Below are positions 1 through 9,136 of a stretch of DNA of 64,000 nt, in pieces (the stretch's first letter is position 1; each line of letters starts with the position of its first letter). This stretch comes from an uncultured Lachnospiraceae bacterium (GTDB lineage: Bacteria > Bacillota > Clostridia > Lachnospirales > Lachnospiraceae): contig CAJUJL010000002.1 in NCBI GenBank assembly GCA_910586725.1, positions 62,001-126,000 on the forward strand, written 5' to 3'. The position numbers and the translations under genes are program-made. Below the pieces are notes generated by a model. It was given only the letters and a program-made list of their open reading frames with translations. It was not told where the DNA came from and did not search any database.

Positions 1-173
1 CGTACTGTACGGATATTTTGATGCAGGTGGCGGCAATCCGTGCGGCGCTGAACAGTTTTAACCGGGTATTACTGGAAAATCATATTAAAACCTGTGTTAC
101 GAACGATATTCTTCAGGGAAAAGAAGAGACGGTGGACGAACTTCTCGCAGCTTTACAGAAATTAATGAAATAG
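1..173 (+). CDS. csoR: CsoR-family copper-sensing repressor, C-terminal part (cut by left edge)
   Basis: Partial gene entering from the left edge; the first full codon is at base 3 and TAG is at 171-173, giving 56 visible residues. It shows the CsoR/FrmR (DUF156) signature: C-x-D-I-L-x-Q at visible residues 2-8 and H-x3-C at 27-31. The Cys2-His27-Cys31 spacing (25 then 4) equals the Cu(I) ligand spacing of CsoR, which favours a copper sensor over formaldehyde or nickel relatives. In this family Cu(I) binding releases the tetramer from the operator. It lies 10 bases before a copper ATPase, the usual partner, so it probably represses the csoR-copA unit. The DNA-binding N-terminus is outside the window. 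Confidence 0.85.
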   Translation, partial: YCTDILMQVAAIRAALNSFNRVLLENHIKTCVTNDILQGKEETVDELLAALQKLMK

Positions 174-183
174 AGGTGGTTAA

Positions 184-2718
184 ATGGAAAAATATGCAGT
201 TACAGGGATGAGCTGCGCCGCATGCAGCGCGCGGGTGGAAAAAGCCGTTGGGAAAGTAGAGGGGGTGACGTCCTGTTCCGTCAGCCTTCTGACAAACTCC
301 ATGGGCGTGGAAGGAGCGGCGTCGGAGGAGGATATTTTGCGGGCGGTGGAAGCCGCCGGCTACAAAGCTTTCAGAGAAGATGCGGATGCGCGCCATGCCA
401 AAAGCGCCGGCGCGGATACATCGGAAGATCCTCTGCGTGATCAGGAAACGCCGGCATTAAGAAAACGGCTGTTTTCTTCCGTGGGATTTCTACTGGCGCT
501 GATGTATATTTCTATGGGACATATGATGTGGGGCTGGCCTTTGCCGGAATTTCTGGCTTCTAATCACGTTGCGTCGGGCCTCCTGCAGCTTTTGCTGACG
601 GGCATTATTCTGGTGATAAACCAGCATTTCTTTATCAGCGGCTTTCGGAGCCTTTTTCATCTGGCTCCCAATATGGACACTTTGGTCGCTCTTGGGGCGA
701 CGGCTTCTTTTGTGTACAGCACATACGCGCTTTTTGCAATGACAGACGCCCAGATGAAAGGCGATTTGAGCCTCGTTATGTCTTATATGCATGAATTTTA
801 TTTTGAATCGGCGGCTATGATATTGACGCTGATTACCTTAGGAAAGATGTTAGAAGCCAGATCCAAAGGCAAAACTACGGACGCATTGAAAAATTTGATC
901 AGGCTTGCGCCTCAAAAGGCGACAGTTGTAAGAGACGGAGAAGAAATCGAAGTTGAGACAGACCAGGTAAAAAAAGGCGACATATTTGTGGTTCGTCCCG
1001 GAGAAAATATACCGGTGGACGGGGTTGTTTTAGAAGGAGTCAGCGCGGTAAATGAAGCGGCGCTGACGGGAGAGAGCATTCCCGTAGATAAGGCGGCGGG
1101 AGACAGCGTATCGGCCGCTACGGTAAACCAGTCCGGATTTTTAAAATGCGAGGCTTTGCGCGTTGGGGAAGATACGGCGTTGTCGCAGATCATCCGTCTG
1201 GTAAGCGACGCGGCCGCTACAAAAGCTCCGATTGCCAAAGTCGCCGATAAAGTATCGGGCGTTTTTGTTCCGATTGTGATTGCGATTTCCATAATCACGC
1301 TGTTTGCATGGCTGATTGCCGGAGAAGACATCGGATTTGCGCTTGCAAGAGCGATTTCCGTGCTTGTCATCAGTTGTCCGTGCGCGCTGGGCCTTGCGAC
1401 GCCGGTTGCAATTATGGTAGGAAACGGCGTTGGCGCCAAAAACGGAATTATGTTTAAAACCGCCGTATCGCTGGAGGAAACAGGCAAGATACAGGTGATT
1501 GCGCTGGATAAAACGGGAACCGTAACGACAGGCGAACCGTCGGTGACCGATGTGGTATTGGCGGAAGGCATATCGGAAGAAGAGATGTTGTTTGCGGCGG
1601 CGTCCTTAGAGCAAAAAAGCGAACATCCTCTGGCATCCGCGGTTTTAAAGTATGCCGCGGAAAAAAACCAGAAGACGGGGGATGTGACGGAGTTTGCTGC
1701 CGTTGCCGGCAACGGGCTTTTAGGCGTGTTAAACGGGAAAAAGGTTTGGGGAGGCAGCGCGTCTTTCATAGCATCCTGCACAGAAATTCCAAAACAGATC
1801 AAAGATACCGTACAAAAGCTTTCGGATGAAGGCAAAACGCCGTTGTTTTTTGCAAAAGAGGGGAGGCTGCTTGGCGTGATTGCCGTTGCCGACAAAATAA
1901 AAGAAGAAAGCCCCCGCGCTGTAGCGGAGCTGAAAAATATGGGGATCCGGGTCGTTATGCTTACCGGAGACAATGAGAGGACGGCAAAAGCAATCGGGAA
2001 GAGAGCCGGAATCGAAGAAGTCATCGCAGGAGCGCTTCCGGAAGGAAAAGAAAGCGTGATCCGATCTTTGAAACAACAGGGCAGGGTGGCCATGGTGGGA
2101 GACGGAATCAACGATGCGCCTGCGCTGATGCGGGCGGATATTGGAATCGCCATCGGAGCGGGGACGGACATTGCAATGGATGCGGCGGACGTCGTTTTAA
2201 TGAAAAGCAAGTTAAGCGATGTGCCGGCCGCAATTCGGTTGAGCCGGGCCGCTTTGAGAAATATTCATGAAAATCTTTTCTGGGCATTTATTTATAATAT
2301 CATTGGAATTCCGCTTGCGGCCGGAATTTGGATTCCTTTTTTCGGATGGGAGTTAAATCCGATGTTTGGAGCGGCGGCAATGAGTTTGTCCAGTTTTTGC
2401 GTCGTGACAAATGCGCTTCGTTTGAACCTGTTATCTGTTCATGACGCGGGAAAAGATAAAAAAAGAAAAACAAAAAAGAAAGCAGAGGGTGTAAACATGA
2501 AAAAAACGATGAAAATTGAAGGAATGATGTGCGGACATTGCGAGTCAAGGGTAAAAAAAGCGCTGGAAGCGATAGAAGGCGTTACAGAAGCAAAAGTCAG
2601 TCATGAAGAGGGGGACGCGGTCGTGGTTTTTGCCGGGGACGTATCGGATGAAGCGTTGAAAAAGGCAGTGGAAGATCAGGATTATTCTGTGGTTTCCATC
2701 GAAGTTTCGGGGAATTGA
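184..2718 (+). CDS. copA: Copper-exporting P1B-type ATPase with C-terminal CopZ-like domain
   Basis: 844 residues. CopA pumps Cu(I) out of the cytoplasm at the cost of ATP. Domains in order: N-terminal heavy-metal-associated domain (about 1-67, GMSCAAC motif), eight membrane segments, actuator loop with the TGES motif, the CPC ion-binding motif at 398-400, phosphorylation motif DKTGT at 442-446, the HP motif of the ATP-binding domain, and the GDGIND hinge. A lysine-rich linker (about 755-771) then leads to a second complete HMA domain (772-844, GMMCGHC) resembling the free chaperone CopZ. That domain begins with a Met codon at 2497 preceded by AGAGGGTG (2484-2491), so a free chaperone may also be made. 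Start ATG at 184 follows GAGGTGG. The csoR neighbour supports copper regulation. Function is confident; internal initiation is inference. Confidence 0.95.
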   Translation: MEKYAVTGMSCAACSARVEKAVGKVEGVTSCSVSLLTNSMGVEGAASEEDILRAVEAAGYKAFREDADARHAKSAGADTSEDPLRDQETPALRKRLFSSVGFLLALMYISMGHMMWGWPLPEFLASNHVASGLLQLLLTGIILVINQHFFISGFRSLFHLAPNMDTLVALGATASFVYSTYALFAMTDAQMKGDLSLVMSYMHEFYFESAAMILTLITLGKMLEARSKGKTTDALKNLIRLAPQKATVVRDGEEIEVETDQVKKGDIFVVRPGENIPVDGVVLEGVSAVNEAALTGESIPVDKAAGDSVSAATVNQSGFLKCEALRVGEDTALSQIIRLVSDAAATKAPIAKVADKVSGVFVPIVIAISIITLFAWLIAGEDIGFALARAISVLVISCPCALGLATPVAIMVGNGVGAKNGIMFKTAVSLEETGKIQVIALDKTGTVTTGEPSVTDVVLAEGISEEEMLFAAASLEQKSEHPLASAVLKYAAEKNQKTGDVTEFAAVAGNGLLGVLNGKKVWGGSASFIASCTEIPKQIKDTVQKLSDEGKTPLFFAKEGRLLGVIAVADKIKEESPRAVAELKNMGIRVVMLTGDNERTAKAIGKRAGIEEVIAGALPEGKESVIRSLKQQGRVAMVGDGINDAPALMRADIGIAIGAGTDIAMDAADVVLMKSKLSDVPAAIRLSRAALRNIHENLFWAFIYNIIGIPLAAGIWIPFFGWELNPMFGAAAMSLSSFCVVTNALRLNLLSVHDAGKDKKRKTKKKAEGVNMKKTMKIEGMMCGHCESRVKKALEAIEGVTEAKVSHEEGDAVVVFAGDVSDEALKKAVEDQDYSVVSIEVSGN

Positions 2719-2764
2719 TTTATAAAAACTTAAGAAAAAACAAGAAAAGTTCATGAAGTTCATA

Positions 2765-2793
2765 TTGCTTTTAAATCCGCTAACACATATAAT
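2765..2793 (+). promoter_or_regulatory. Sigma-A-type promoter for ftsH
   Basis: TTGCTT (2765-2770), 17-bp spacer, perfect TATAAT (2788-2793). It lies after the copA stop and about 90 bases before the ftsH start, so ftsH-uvrC can be transcribed independently of copA. The predicted start point is near base 2800. Confidence 0.65.
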
Positions 2794-2801
2794 AAACAGT
2801 G

Positions 2802-2832
2802 ACAGCCAGCCGGAAGTAAACTGGTTGGCTGT
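2802..2832 (+). promoter_or_regulatory. Hairpin at the predicted 5' end of the ftsH mRNA
   Basis: 12-bp stem (2802-2813 pairing with 2821-2832, two G-U pairs) around a 7-base loop. No T-run follows, which argues against an intrinsic terminator for copA. With the promoter at 2765-2793, the transcript would begin with this stem. A shorter inverted repeat, GTATGG/CCATAC (2842-2847 and 2867-2872), ends directly before the ftsH ribosome-binding site GGAGG at 2873-2877. A role in mRNA stability or translation is inference. Confidence 0.55.
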
Positions 2833-2882
2833 GAATAAGCAGTATGGGGCTGAGAAGGCTGTACTGCCATACGGAGGAAATT

Positions 2883-4799
2883 ATGGACAATCAGGAACCA
2901 AACAAGCAGAACAATAACCGTAATAACAAAAACGGCCAGATTATTATGATCTTTATCATGGTATCGCTTTTTGTACTTTTTATTATGAGTATCATATCCA
3001 ATAAATTTACGCAAAAGTACAATCAGGAGCTTTCCTATACGGAATTTCTGCAAAAGGTAGAGAATGACGAAATCGAAAGTATAGAATTTACCGGCACGCA
3101 GATTAATATTGTTCAGAAAGCAAAGAAGAATACCAAATTTAAAAAGACTTATTATACGGGCATGGTCAATGACGATGAGATGATCTCCCTGCTGAAAGAG
3201 CATGAGGTGGAGATTTTTGGTTATATACCCGATAATACGTCTACCTGGATTTACAATATTTTAAGTTTTGTGATTCCGCTGGTTCTGGTATGGATATTAC
3301 TTGCTTTTCTGATGCGGCGCATGGGCGGCGGAGGAATGATGGGCGTTGGCAAGACGACAGCCAAGGTCTATGTCGAAAAATCCACGGGAGTTACGTTTGT
3401 GGACGTGGCAGGACAGGATGAGGCGAAAGAATCGCTTCAGGAAGTGGTGGATTTTCTTCATAATCCCAAAAAGTACCGGGATATAGGAGCCAAACTTCCC
3501 AAAGGGGCATTGCTGGTAGGCCCTCCGGGAACAGGTAAGACATTATTGGCCAAAGCCGTTGCCGGAGAAGCCAAAGTGCCGTTTTTTTCACTGGCAGGAT
3601 CTGATTTTGTGGAAATGTTTGTGGGCGTGGGAGCCTCCCGCGTCAGAGATTTGTTTAAAGAAGCGCAGAAACAGGCGCCCTGTATTATATTTATTGATGA
3701 GATTGACGCAATTGGTAAAAGCCGTGATTCCAGATACGGCGGGGGCAATGACGAAAGGGAACAGACATTGAACCAGCTGCTTGCCGAAATGGATGGTTTT
3801 GACACTTCCAAAGGGCTGTTGATTTTGGCGGCGACGAACCGTCCGGAAGTGTTAGACAAGGCGCTGCTTCGTCCGGGCCGTTTTGACCGCCGGATCATTG
3901 TTGACCGTCCGGATCAGAAAGGCCGTCTTGAGACGCTCAAGGTGCATTCCAAAGACGTTATGATGGACGAAACGGTAGATTTGGAGGCGCTAGCGCTGGC
4001 TACGGCGGGCCTTGTCGGTTCCGATCTTGCCAATATGATCAACGAGGCGGCAATCAACGCCGTAAAGAACGGCAGAAAATTTGTCAACCAGTCCGATTTG
4101 TTTGAAGCGTTCGAGCTGGTAGCGGTTGGAGGCAAGGAAAAGAAAGACCGCGTGATGAGCGAGAAGGAGAAGCGCATTGTATCCTACCATGAAATCGGCC
4201 ACGCAATGGTGACGGCTTTGCAAAAGAATACCGAGCCGGTGCAGAAGATTACGATTGTGCCCAGGACGATGGGAGCTTTGGGGTATACCCTGCAGACGCC
4301 GGAAGAAGAGAAGTTTCTGGATACCAAAGAAGAGCTTTTGGCAAAAATCACGACGTTTATGGCAGGACGCGCAGCAGAAGAAATTGCTTTTCATTCAGTT
4401 ACAAGCGGAGCGGCCAATGATATTGAACAGGCCACGAAGATTGCAAAATCCATGATTACCCGTTTTGGCATGTCGGAGAAGTTTGGCATGATGAGCCTGG
4501 TTACGGTGGAAAGCCAGTATTTAGACGGCAGGGCCTCTATGAACTGTGCCGAAAAGACGGCTGCGCAGGTGGATAAAGAAGTTCTGAAAATTATCAACGA
4601 CTGTTATGCAAAAGCGGTTGGCCTTTTGACGGAAGACAGAGAGGTTCTGGATCGGATTTCCGAGTATCTGTTTGAACATGAAACGATTACCGGTAAGGAA
4701 TTTATGAAGATGTTCCGTGAGCTGAGAGGACTGCCAAACGAAGAAAAAGGACAAAAGATTGATCTGGTGGCAGATGACAGTAAGGATGTAAAACCATGA
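2883..4799 (+). CDS. ftsH: ATP-dependent zinc metalloprotease FtsH
   Basis: 638 residues from ATG 2883, chosen because GGAGG at 2873-2877 sits just upstream and the protein then starts MDNQEP before the first membrane segment; an in-frame extension to 2844 lacks this site. FtsH unfolds and degrades membrane and short-lived cytoplasmic proteins. Order: short N-tail, membrane segment (about 20-40), extracytoplasmic domain, second membrane segment (about 122-145), AAA+ module with Walker A GPPGTGKT near 213 and the SRH region, and an M41 protease domain with zinc motif HEIGH at 436-440 (HExxH type). The TGA stop overlaps the ATG of uvrC by four bases, implying translational coupling. Confidence 0.97.
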   Translation: MDNQEPNKQNNNRNNKNGQIIMIFIMVSLFVLFIMSIISNKFTQKYNQELSYTEFLQKVENDEIESIEFTGTQINIVQKAKKNTKFKKTYYTGMVNDDEMISLLKEHEVEIFGYIPDNTSTWIYNILSFVIPLVLVWILLAFLMRRMGGGGMMGVGKTTAKVYVEKSTGVTFVDVAGQDEAKESLQEVVDFLHNPKKYRDIGAKLPKGALLVGPPGTGKTLLAKAVAGEAKVPFFSLAGSDFVEMFVGVGASRVRDLFKEAQKQAPCIIFIDEIDAIGKSRDSRYGGGNDEREQTLNQLLAEMDGFDTSKGLLILAATNRPEVLDKALLRPGRFDRRIIVDRPDQKGRLETLKVHSKDVMMDETVDLEALALATAGLVGSDLANMINEAAINAVKNGRKFVNQSDLFEAFELVAVGGKEKKDRVMSEKEKRIVSYHEIGHAMVTALQKNTEPVQKITIVPRTMGALGYTLQTPEEEKFLDTKEELLAKITTFMAGRAAEEIAFHSVTSGAANDIEQATKIAKSMITRFGMSEKFGMMSLVTVESQYLDGRASMNCAEKTAAQVDKEVLKIINDCYAKAVGLLTEDREVLDRISEYLFEHETITGKEFMKMFRELRGLPNEEKGQKIDLVADDSKDVKP

Positions 4800-6679
4800 C
4801 ATTTCATTTGGAAGAGGAATTGAAGAAACTCCCGGATCAGCCGGGAGTTTATATTATGCATGATAAAAATGACGCCATTATATATATTGGCAAGGCGGTT
4901 TCACTGACAAAGCGGGTGCATCAGTATTTCCAGGCGAGCCATAACGAAGGAATCAAAAAAGCTCAGATGGTAAAGCAGATTGCCAGATTTGAATATATTG
5001 TGACAGATTCCGAGCTGGAAGCGCTTGTGCTGGAATGCAATCTGATCAAAGAACACAGGCCGAAATACAATACCATGTTGAGAGACGATAAAACGTATCC
5101 GTATATCAAAGTGACTCTGGGAGAAGACTTTCCAAGAGTCCTTTTTGCGCGTCAGTTAAAAAAAGATAAGTCCAAATATTTTGGGCCGTATACAAGCTCT
5201 TCGGCGGTAAAGGATACGATTGATTTATTAAATAAGCTCTATGGCCTTCGCACCTGCAGCCGCAGACTGCCGCAGGATGTCAAAAAGGAAAGGCCCTGCC
5301 TGAATTACCATATGAAACAGTGTCTGGCGCCCTGCCAGGATCTTGTGACAAAGGAAGACTACAGAATGCGCATAGAGCGCGCCGTTCGTTTTTTAAACGG
5401 GGAATACCAGGCTGTCATACAGGAACTGGAAGAGAAAATGAAAGAGGCGTCTGCCGGGCTTAAGTTTGAAAAAGCGGCGGAATACCGGGATTTGGTAAAC
5501 AGTATAAAAAAGATTGCCCAAAAACAGAAGATTACGGATGCAAACGACGAAGACCGGGACGTCATAGGACTTGCAAAGGACGGAGAAGACGCGGTAGTAC
5601 AGGTGTTTTTCATTCGAAACGGCAAATTAATCGGAAGAGAGCATTTTTATATGAGAATTGCTTCGGAGGATGCGAGGGAGCAGATTCTGACCGTATTTTT
5701 AAAACAGTATTATGCGGGAACCCCGTTTATTCCCAAATTAATTATGCTGCCGTCTGCAATCGAAGAACAGGAGGTCATTGAAGAATGGCTTTCAAGAAGG
5801 CGCGGGCAGAAAGCATATCTTACGATTCCCAGGAAGGGAATGAAAGAAAAACTGGTGGAGCTTGCCATAAAAAACGCCAGACTGGTTTTGTCGCAGGACA
5901 AAGAAAAAATAAAAAGAGAAGAAGGCCGTACGATCGGGGCGCTGAAGGAGATTTCCGGATTGCTGGGTTTATCCGGCATTGTGCGCGTAGAGGCTTTCGA
6001 TATTTCCAATATCAGCGGGTTTCAGTCGGTAGGCTCCATGGTAGTGTATGAAAAGGGCAAACCCTGCCGCAGCGATTACCGGAAATTCAGGTTAAAAAGC
6101 GTATCGGGGCCGGATGATTACGCGTCCATGCATGAAGTGTTGACAAGGCGGTTTGAACATGGCATACAGGAGCACGAAGAACTGCACAAAAAAGGCATTT
6201 CCGATTCATATGGAAGCTTTACCAAATTTCCGGATTTGATTATGATGGACGGAGGAAAAGGACAGGTCAACATTGCGCTTCGCGTTCTTTCCGAGCTTAA
6301 TTTAAATATTCCGGTCTGCGGCATGGTAAAAGATGATAAACACAGGACGCGCGGGTTATACTATAATAATGCAGAGATACCGATTGACAGAAGCAGTGAG
6401 GGATTTCAACTGATTACAAGAATTCAGGATGAAGCCCACCGGTTTGCGATTGAATATCACCGATCATTGCGCAGTAAGGGCCAGGTGCGCTCCGTGCTGG
6501 ATGAAATCCCCGGCATCGGGCCTTCCAGAAGAAAAGCGCTGATGATGCGGTTCGCTTCGTTAGACGCCATACGTTCGGCCAGCGTAGAGGATCTGGCGGA
6601 TACGCCTTCTATGAATATGCAGGCCGCAAAAGAAGTGTATCGTCACTTTCATTCTGTTGATGAAAGCGCAGACTTATGA
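4796..6679 (+). CDS. uvrC: UvrABC excinuclease subunit C
   Basis: 627 residues. UvrC makes both incisions around bulky DNA lesions in nucleotide excision repair. Visible parts: N-terminal GIY-YIG nuclease (GVYIMHDKN near 17, IYIGKA near 28), a UVR motif around 195-240 that contacts UvrB, the RNase H-like nuclease half (VEAFDISNISG near 395, MMDGGKGQ near 480), and a C-terminal helix-hairpin-helix (IPGIGPSRRK near 570). Length and order are normal. ATG 4796 overlaps the ftsH stop. uvrA and uvrB are not in the window. The 3' end contains the -35 element of the hprK promoter. Confidence 0.97.
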   Translation: MTFHLEEELKKLPDQPGVYIMHDKNDAIIYIGKAVSLTKRVHQYFQASHNEGIKKAQMVKQIARFEYIVTDSELEALVLECNLIKEHRPKYNTMLRDDKTYPYIKVTLGEDFPRVLFARQLKKDKSKYFGPYTSSSAVKDTIDLLNKLYGLRTCSRRLPQDVKKERPCLNYHMKQCLAPCQDLVTKEDYRMRIERAVRFLNGEYQAVIQELEEKMKEASAGLKFEKAAEYRDLVNSIKKIAQKQKITDANDEDRDVIGLAKDGEDAVVQVFFIRNGKLIGREHFYMRIASEDAREQILTVFLKQYYAGTPFIPKLIMLPSAIEEQEVIEEWLSRRRGQKAYLTIPRKGMKEKLVELAIKNARLVLSQDKEKIKREEGRTIGALKEISGLLGLSGIVRVEAFDISNISGFQSVGSMVVYEKGKPCRSDYRKFRLKSVSGPDDYASMHEVLTRRFEHGIQEHEELHKKGISDSYGSFTKFPDLIMMDGGKGQVNIALRVLSELNLNIPVCGMVKDDKHRTRGLYYNNAEIPIDRSSEGFQLITRIQDEAHRFAIEYHRSLRSKGQVRSVLDEIPGIGPSRRKALMMRFASLDAIRSASVEDLADTPSMNMQAAKEVYRHFHSVDESADL

Positions 6680-6685
6680 TATACT
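6657..6685 (+). promoter_or_regulatory. Sigma-A-type promoter for the hprK unit
   Basis: TTGATG (6657-6662), 17-bp spacer, TATACT (6680-6685). It overlaps the last codons of uvrC and leaves a leader of about 85 bases before hprK. It is a likely driver for hprK to whiA and beyond, since no terminator is visible until after fba. Confidence 0.5.
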
Positions 6686-6777
6686 TGGGGTTACAAAATG
6701 CGTATACCCAAAGGGCACACCGCAGATTAGAACGGGGCGCGTTGTAAAAAATAAGACATAGAAAAGGAGAAGATGAT

Positions 6778-7710
6778 ATGGAAGGCGTTAGCGTGGCAAA
6801 AATAGCAAAAAAAATGGATCTTAAGAATTTTACGGATGAAATCAACTTAAAAGACCACACCATATTGATTTCTGACGTAAATCGTCCGGCACTGCAGTTA
6901 AACGGTTTTTTTGAGCATTTTGAACAATCCCGCGTTGAAATTATCGGGATGGTGGAATACGCCAATTTGCAGAAGAAAACAGAGGAAGAGCGAAAAGAAA
7001 TATACAATGCGTTTCTTTCTTTTGACATTCCATGCGTCATTTTCTGCCGTGGCTTTGAGCCGGATGAAATGTTTTTGGAAGCGGCGCACCGCAACGAAAT
7101 ACCCGTTCTTGGAACGGAACAGCCCACGTCTGAATTTATGGCGGAGCTGATTAACATTCTGACGGAAGAGCTTGCGCCCTGCATTACGATTCACGGCGTT
7201 TTGGTGGATGTATACGGCGAAGGCCTCTTGATTATGGGGGAGAGCGGCATCGGCAAAAGCGAGGCTGCCCTTGAGCTTGTAAAAAGAGGGCATCGCCTTG
7301 TGACGGATGACGTTGTGGAAATCCGAAAGATCAACGAGCGCACACTTGTAGGCACTTCACCGGATATTACAAGGTATTTTATAGAGCTTAGAGGAATAGG
7401 CATTATAGACGTAAAAACGCTTTTTGGCGTAGAGTGCGTCAAAGAGAAGCAAAATATTGATCTGGTCATTAAACTGTCGGATTGGAAGAAAGAGAACAAT
7501 TACGACCGCTTTGGCCTGGAAGAAGAGTATACTGAAATTTTAGGAAACAAGGTCGTCTGCCATTCCCTGCCGATTCGTCCGGGCCGGAATCTGGCTGTGA
7601 TCTGTGAAGCGGCTGCGGTAAACCACCGCCAAAAGAAGATGGGCTACAATGCGGCTCAGGAGCTGTACCGCCGTGTACAGGAAAATTTCGCAAAAAGCGA
7701 AGAAGAATAA
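6778..7710 (+). CDS. hprK: HPr kinase/phosphorylase
   Basis: 310 residues. HprK phosphorylates Ser46 of HPr and reverses this, setting carbon catabolite repression in low-GC Gram-positives. Visible: N-terminal DRTGG-like domain (about 1-130), His139, Walker A GESGIGKS at 154-161, and the C-terminal signature region ELRGIGIIDV near 207. The start has a good site (AAAGGAG at 6764-6770). The HPr gene (ptsH) is not in the window. The 3' end runs up to the following M18 gene; the longer in-frame extension of that gene back into hprK is not used. Confidence 0.96.
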   Translation: MEGVSVAKIAKKMDLKNFTDEINLKDHTILISDVNRPALQLNGFFEHFEQSRVEIIGMVEYANLQKKTEEERKEIYNAFLSFDIPCVIFCRGFEPDEMFLEAAHRNEIPVLGTEQPTSEFMAELINILTEELAPCITIHGVLVDVYGEGLLIMGESGIGKSEAALELVKRGHRLVTDDVVEIRKINERTLVGTSPDITRYFIELRGIGIIDVKTLFGVECVKEKQNIDLVIKLSDWKKENNYDRFGLEEEYTEILGNKVVCHSLPIRPGRNLAVICEAAAVNHRQKKMGYNAAQELYRRVQENFAKSEEE

Positions 7711-7732
7711 AAATAGAAAGAGAACGGTAAAT

Positions 7733-9133
7733 ATGGAAAACAAAAATGCATGGCAAAAATATCCCGAAGGGGAAGACAGAAAGAAAGTAATGGATTTTGC
7801 GGAAGATTACCGCAAATTTATATCCAAATGCAAAACAGAAAGAGAATGCGTGCGGGAATTTGAGGCGCTGGCAAGGCGGGCAGGATTTTGCGATCTGAAA
7901 GAACGGATTGCAAGCGGCGCGCAGATAAAAGCGGGCGATAAAGTTTATGTCAATCACATGGGAAAAGCGATGGCGCTGTTTGTCATCGGCCAGCAGGGAC
8001 TGGAACGGGGCATGAATATTCTGGGGGCGCATATCGATTCTCCCAGGCTTGATTTAAAGCAGGTTCCGTTATATGAAGATACGGAAATGGCCATGTTTGA
8101 CACTCATTATTACGGCGGAGTGAAAAAATACCAGTGGGTGACTCTTCCGCTGGCAATTCACGGAGTGTTTGCAAAGAAAGACGGAACAGTTACAAACATA
8201 AATATCGGAGACGCGCCGACAGATCCGGTGTTTGGCGTCAGCGATCTTTTAATTCATCTTTCCGCTGAGCAGCTCGATAAGAAAGCCGCAAAAGTGATTG
8301 AAGGAGAGAAACTGGATCTGTTGATCGGCAGTATTCCGATGGAGAAAAAAGAAAAAGAAGAGAAAGAGCCGGAGGATACCGTAAAAGAAAATATTCTGCG
8401 GATTTTAAAAGAAAAGTATGACGTAGAAGAAGAGGATTTTCTGTCTGCGGAAATCGAAGTGGTTCCGGCCGGCGAAGCAAGGGATTACGGGCTTGATGGC
8501 AGCATGATTATGGGATACGGACACGACGACAGAGTATGCGCTTACCCTTCGTTTCAGGCGATTTTGGATCTGAAGGATCCTTTGACGACGGGCGTGTGTC
8601 TTCTGGTTGACAAAGAAGAAGTCGGCAGCATGGGAGCTACCGGAATGCATTCCAGATTTTTTGAGGATACCGTTGCGGAGCTTCTGAATTTAATGGGTGA
8701 TTTTTCCGAATTATCCCTGCGCCGCGCGATGCGCAATTCCAGGATGCTTTCATCGGACGTCAGTGCGGCGTTTGATCCCAATTATCCGGAAGTTACCGAG
8801 AAGCGGAATGCGGCTTACTTTGGGAAAGGGCTTGTATTCAACAAATATACCGGTTCCAGGGGGAAAAGCGGCTCAAACGATGCGAACGCAGAATATATGG
8901 CTAAAATCCGCAGCATATTAGACGGCAGAAATATTACGTTCCAGACGTCCGAGCTTGGGAAAGTAGACCAGGGAGGCGGCGGAACGATCGCCTATATTCT
9001 GGCAAATTATGGAATGCAGGTGATTGACAGCGGAGTAGCGGTTTTAAATATGCATGCGCCGTGGGAAATTATCAGCAAAGTGGATTTATATGAGGCATTG
9101 TTGGGGTATCAGGCGTTTTTGGAAGAGGCATAA
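7733..9133 (+). CDS. M18-family aminopeptidase
   Basis: 466 residues from ATG 7733; an upstream in-frame start at 7649 would overlap hprK by 61 bases and adds a basic tail with no family character. M18 enzymes are cytosolic dinuclear-metal aminopeptidases. Metal-ligand segments are visible: GAHIDSPRLDL (His and Asp near 105), DDRVCAYPS (Asp near 265), DKEEVGSMGATG (Glu-Glu near 290), SDVSAAFDPN, and HAPWEI near the C-terminus. This fits the M18 aminopeptidase 1 type found in Clostridia. An acidic, lysine-rich insertion (KKEKEEKEPED) sits near residue 205. It separates hprK from murB in one run; no link in function is evident. Confidence 0.9.
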   Translation: MENKNAWQKYPEGEDRKKVMDFAEDYRKFISKCKTERECVREFEALARRAGFCDLKERIASGAQIKAGDKVYVNHMGKAMALFVIGQQGLERGMNILGAHIDSPRLDLKQVPLYEDTEMAMFDTHYYGGVKKYQWVTLPLAIHGVFAKKDGTVTNINIGDAPTDPVFGVSDLLIHLSAEQLDKKAAKVIEGEKLDLLIGSIPMEKKEKEEKEPEDTVKENILRILKEKYDVEEEDFLSAEIEVVPAGEARDYGLDGSMIMGYGHDDRVCAYPSFQAILDLKDPLTTGVCLLVDKEEVGSMGATGMHSRFFEDTVAELLNLMGDFSELSLRRAMRNSRMLSSDVSAAFDPNYPEVTEKRNAAYFGKGLVFNKYTGSRGKSGSNDANAEYMAKIRSILDGRNITFQTSELGKVDQGGGGTIAYILANYGMQVIDSGVAVLNMHAPWEIISKVDLYEALLGYQAFLEEA

Positions 9134-9136
9134 AAA

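Noticed and set aside
912..2210. Long - strand ORF (432 codons) opposite copA
   Set aside because: It is a mirror of the copA coding frame: low-complexity Ser/Thr/Ala/Pro translation, no ribosome site, no family features. The + strand CopA is certain.
2802..2832. Hairpin as a copA terminator
   Set aside because: The stem is good, but no T-run follows and the ftsH promoter lies upstream of it, so a leader element fits better.
2760..3203. - strand ORF of 147 codons opposite the ftsH start
   Set aside because: It covers the ftsH promoter, leader and first codons on the opposite strand; the hydrophobic stretch is the complement of the FtsH membrane segment.
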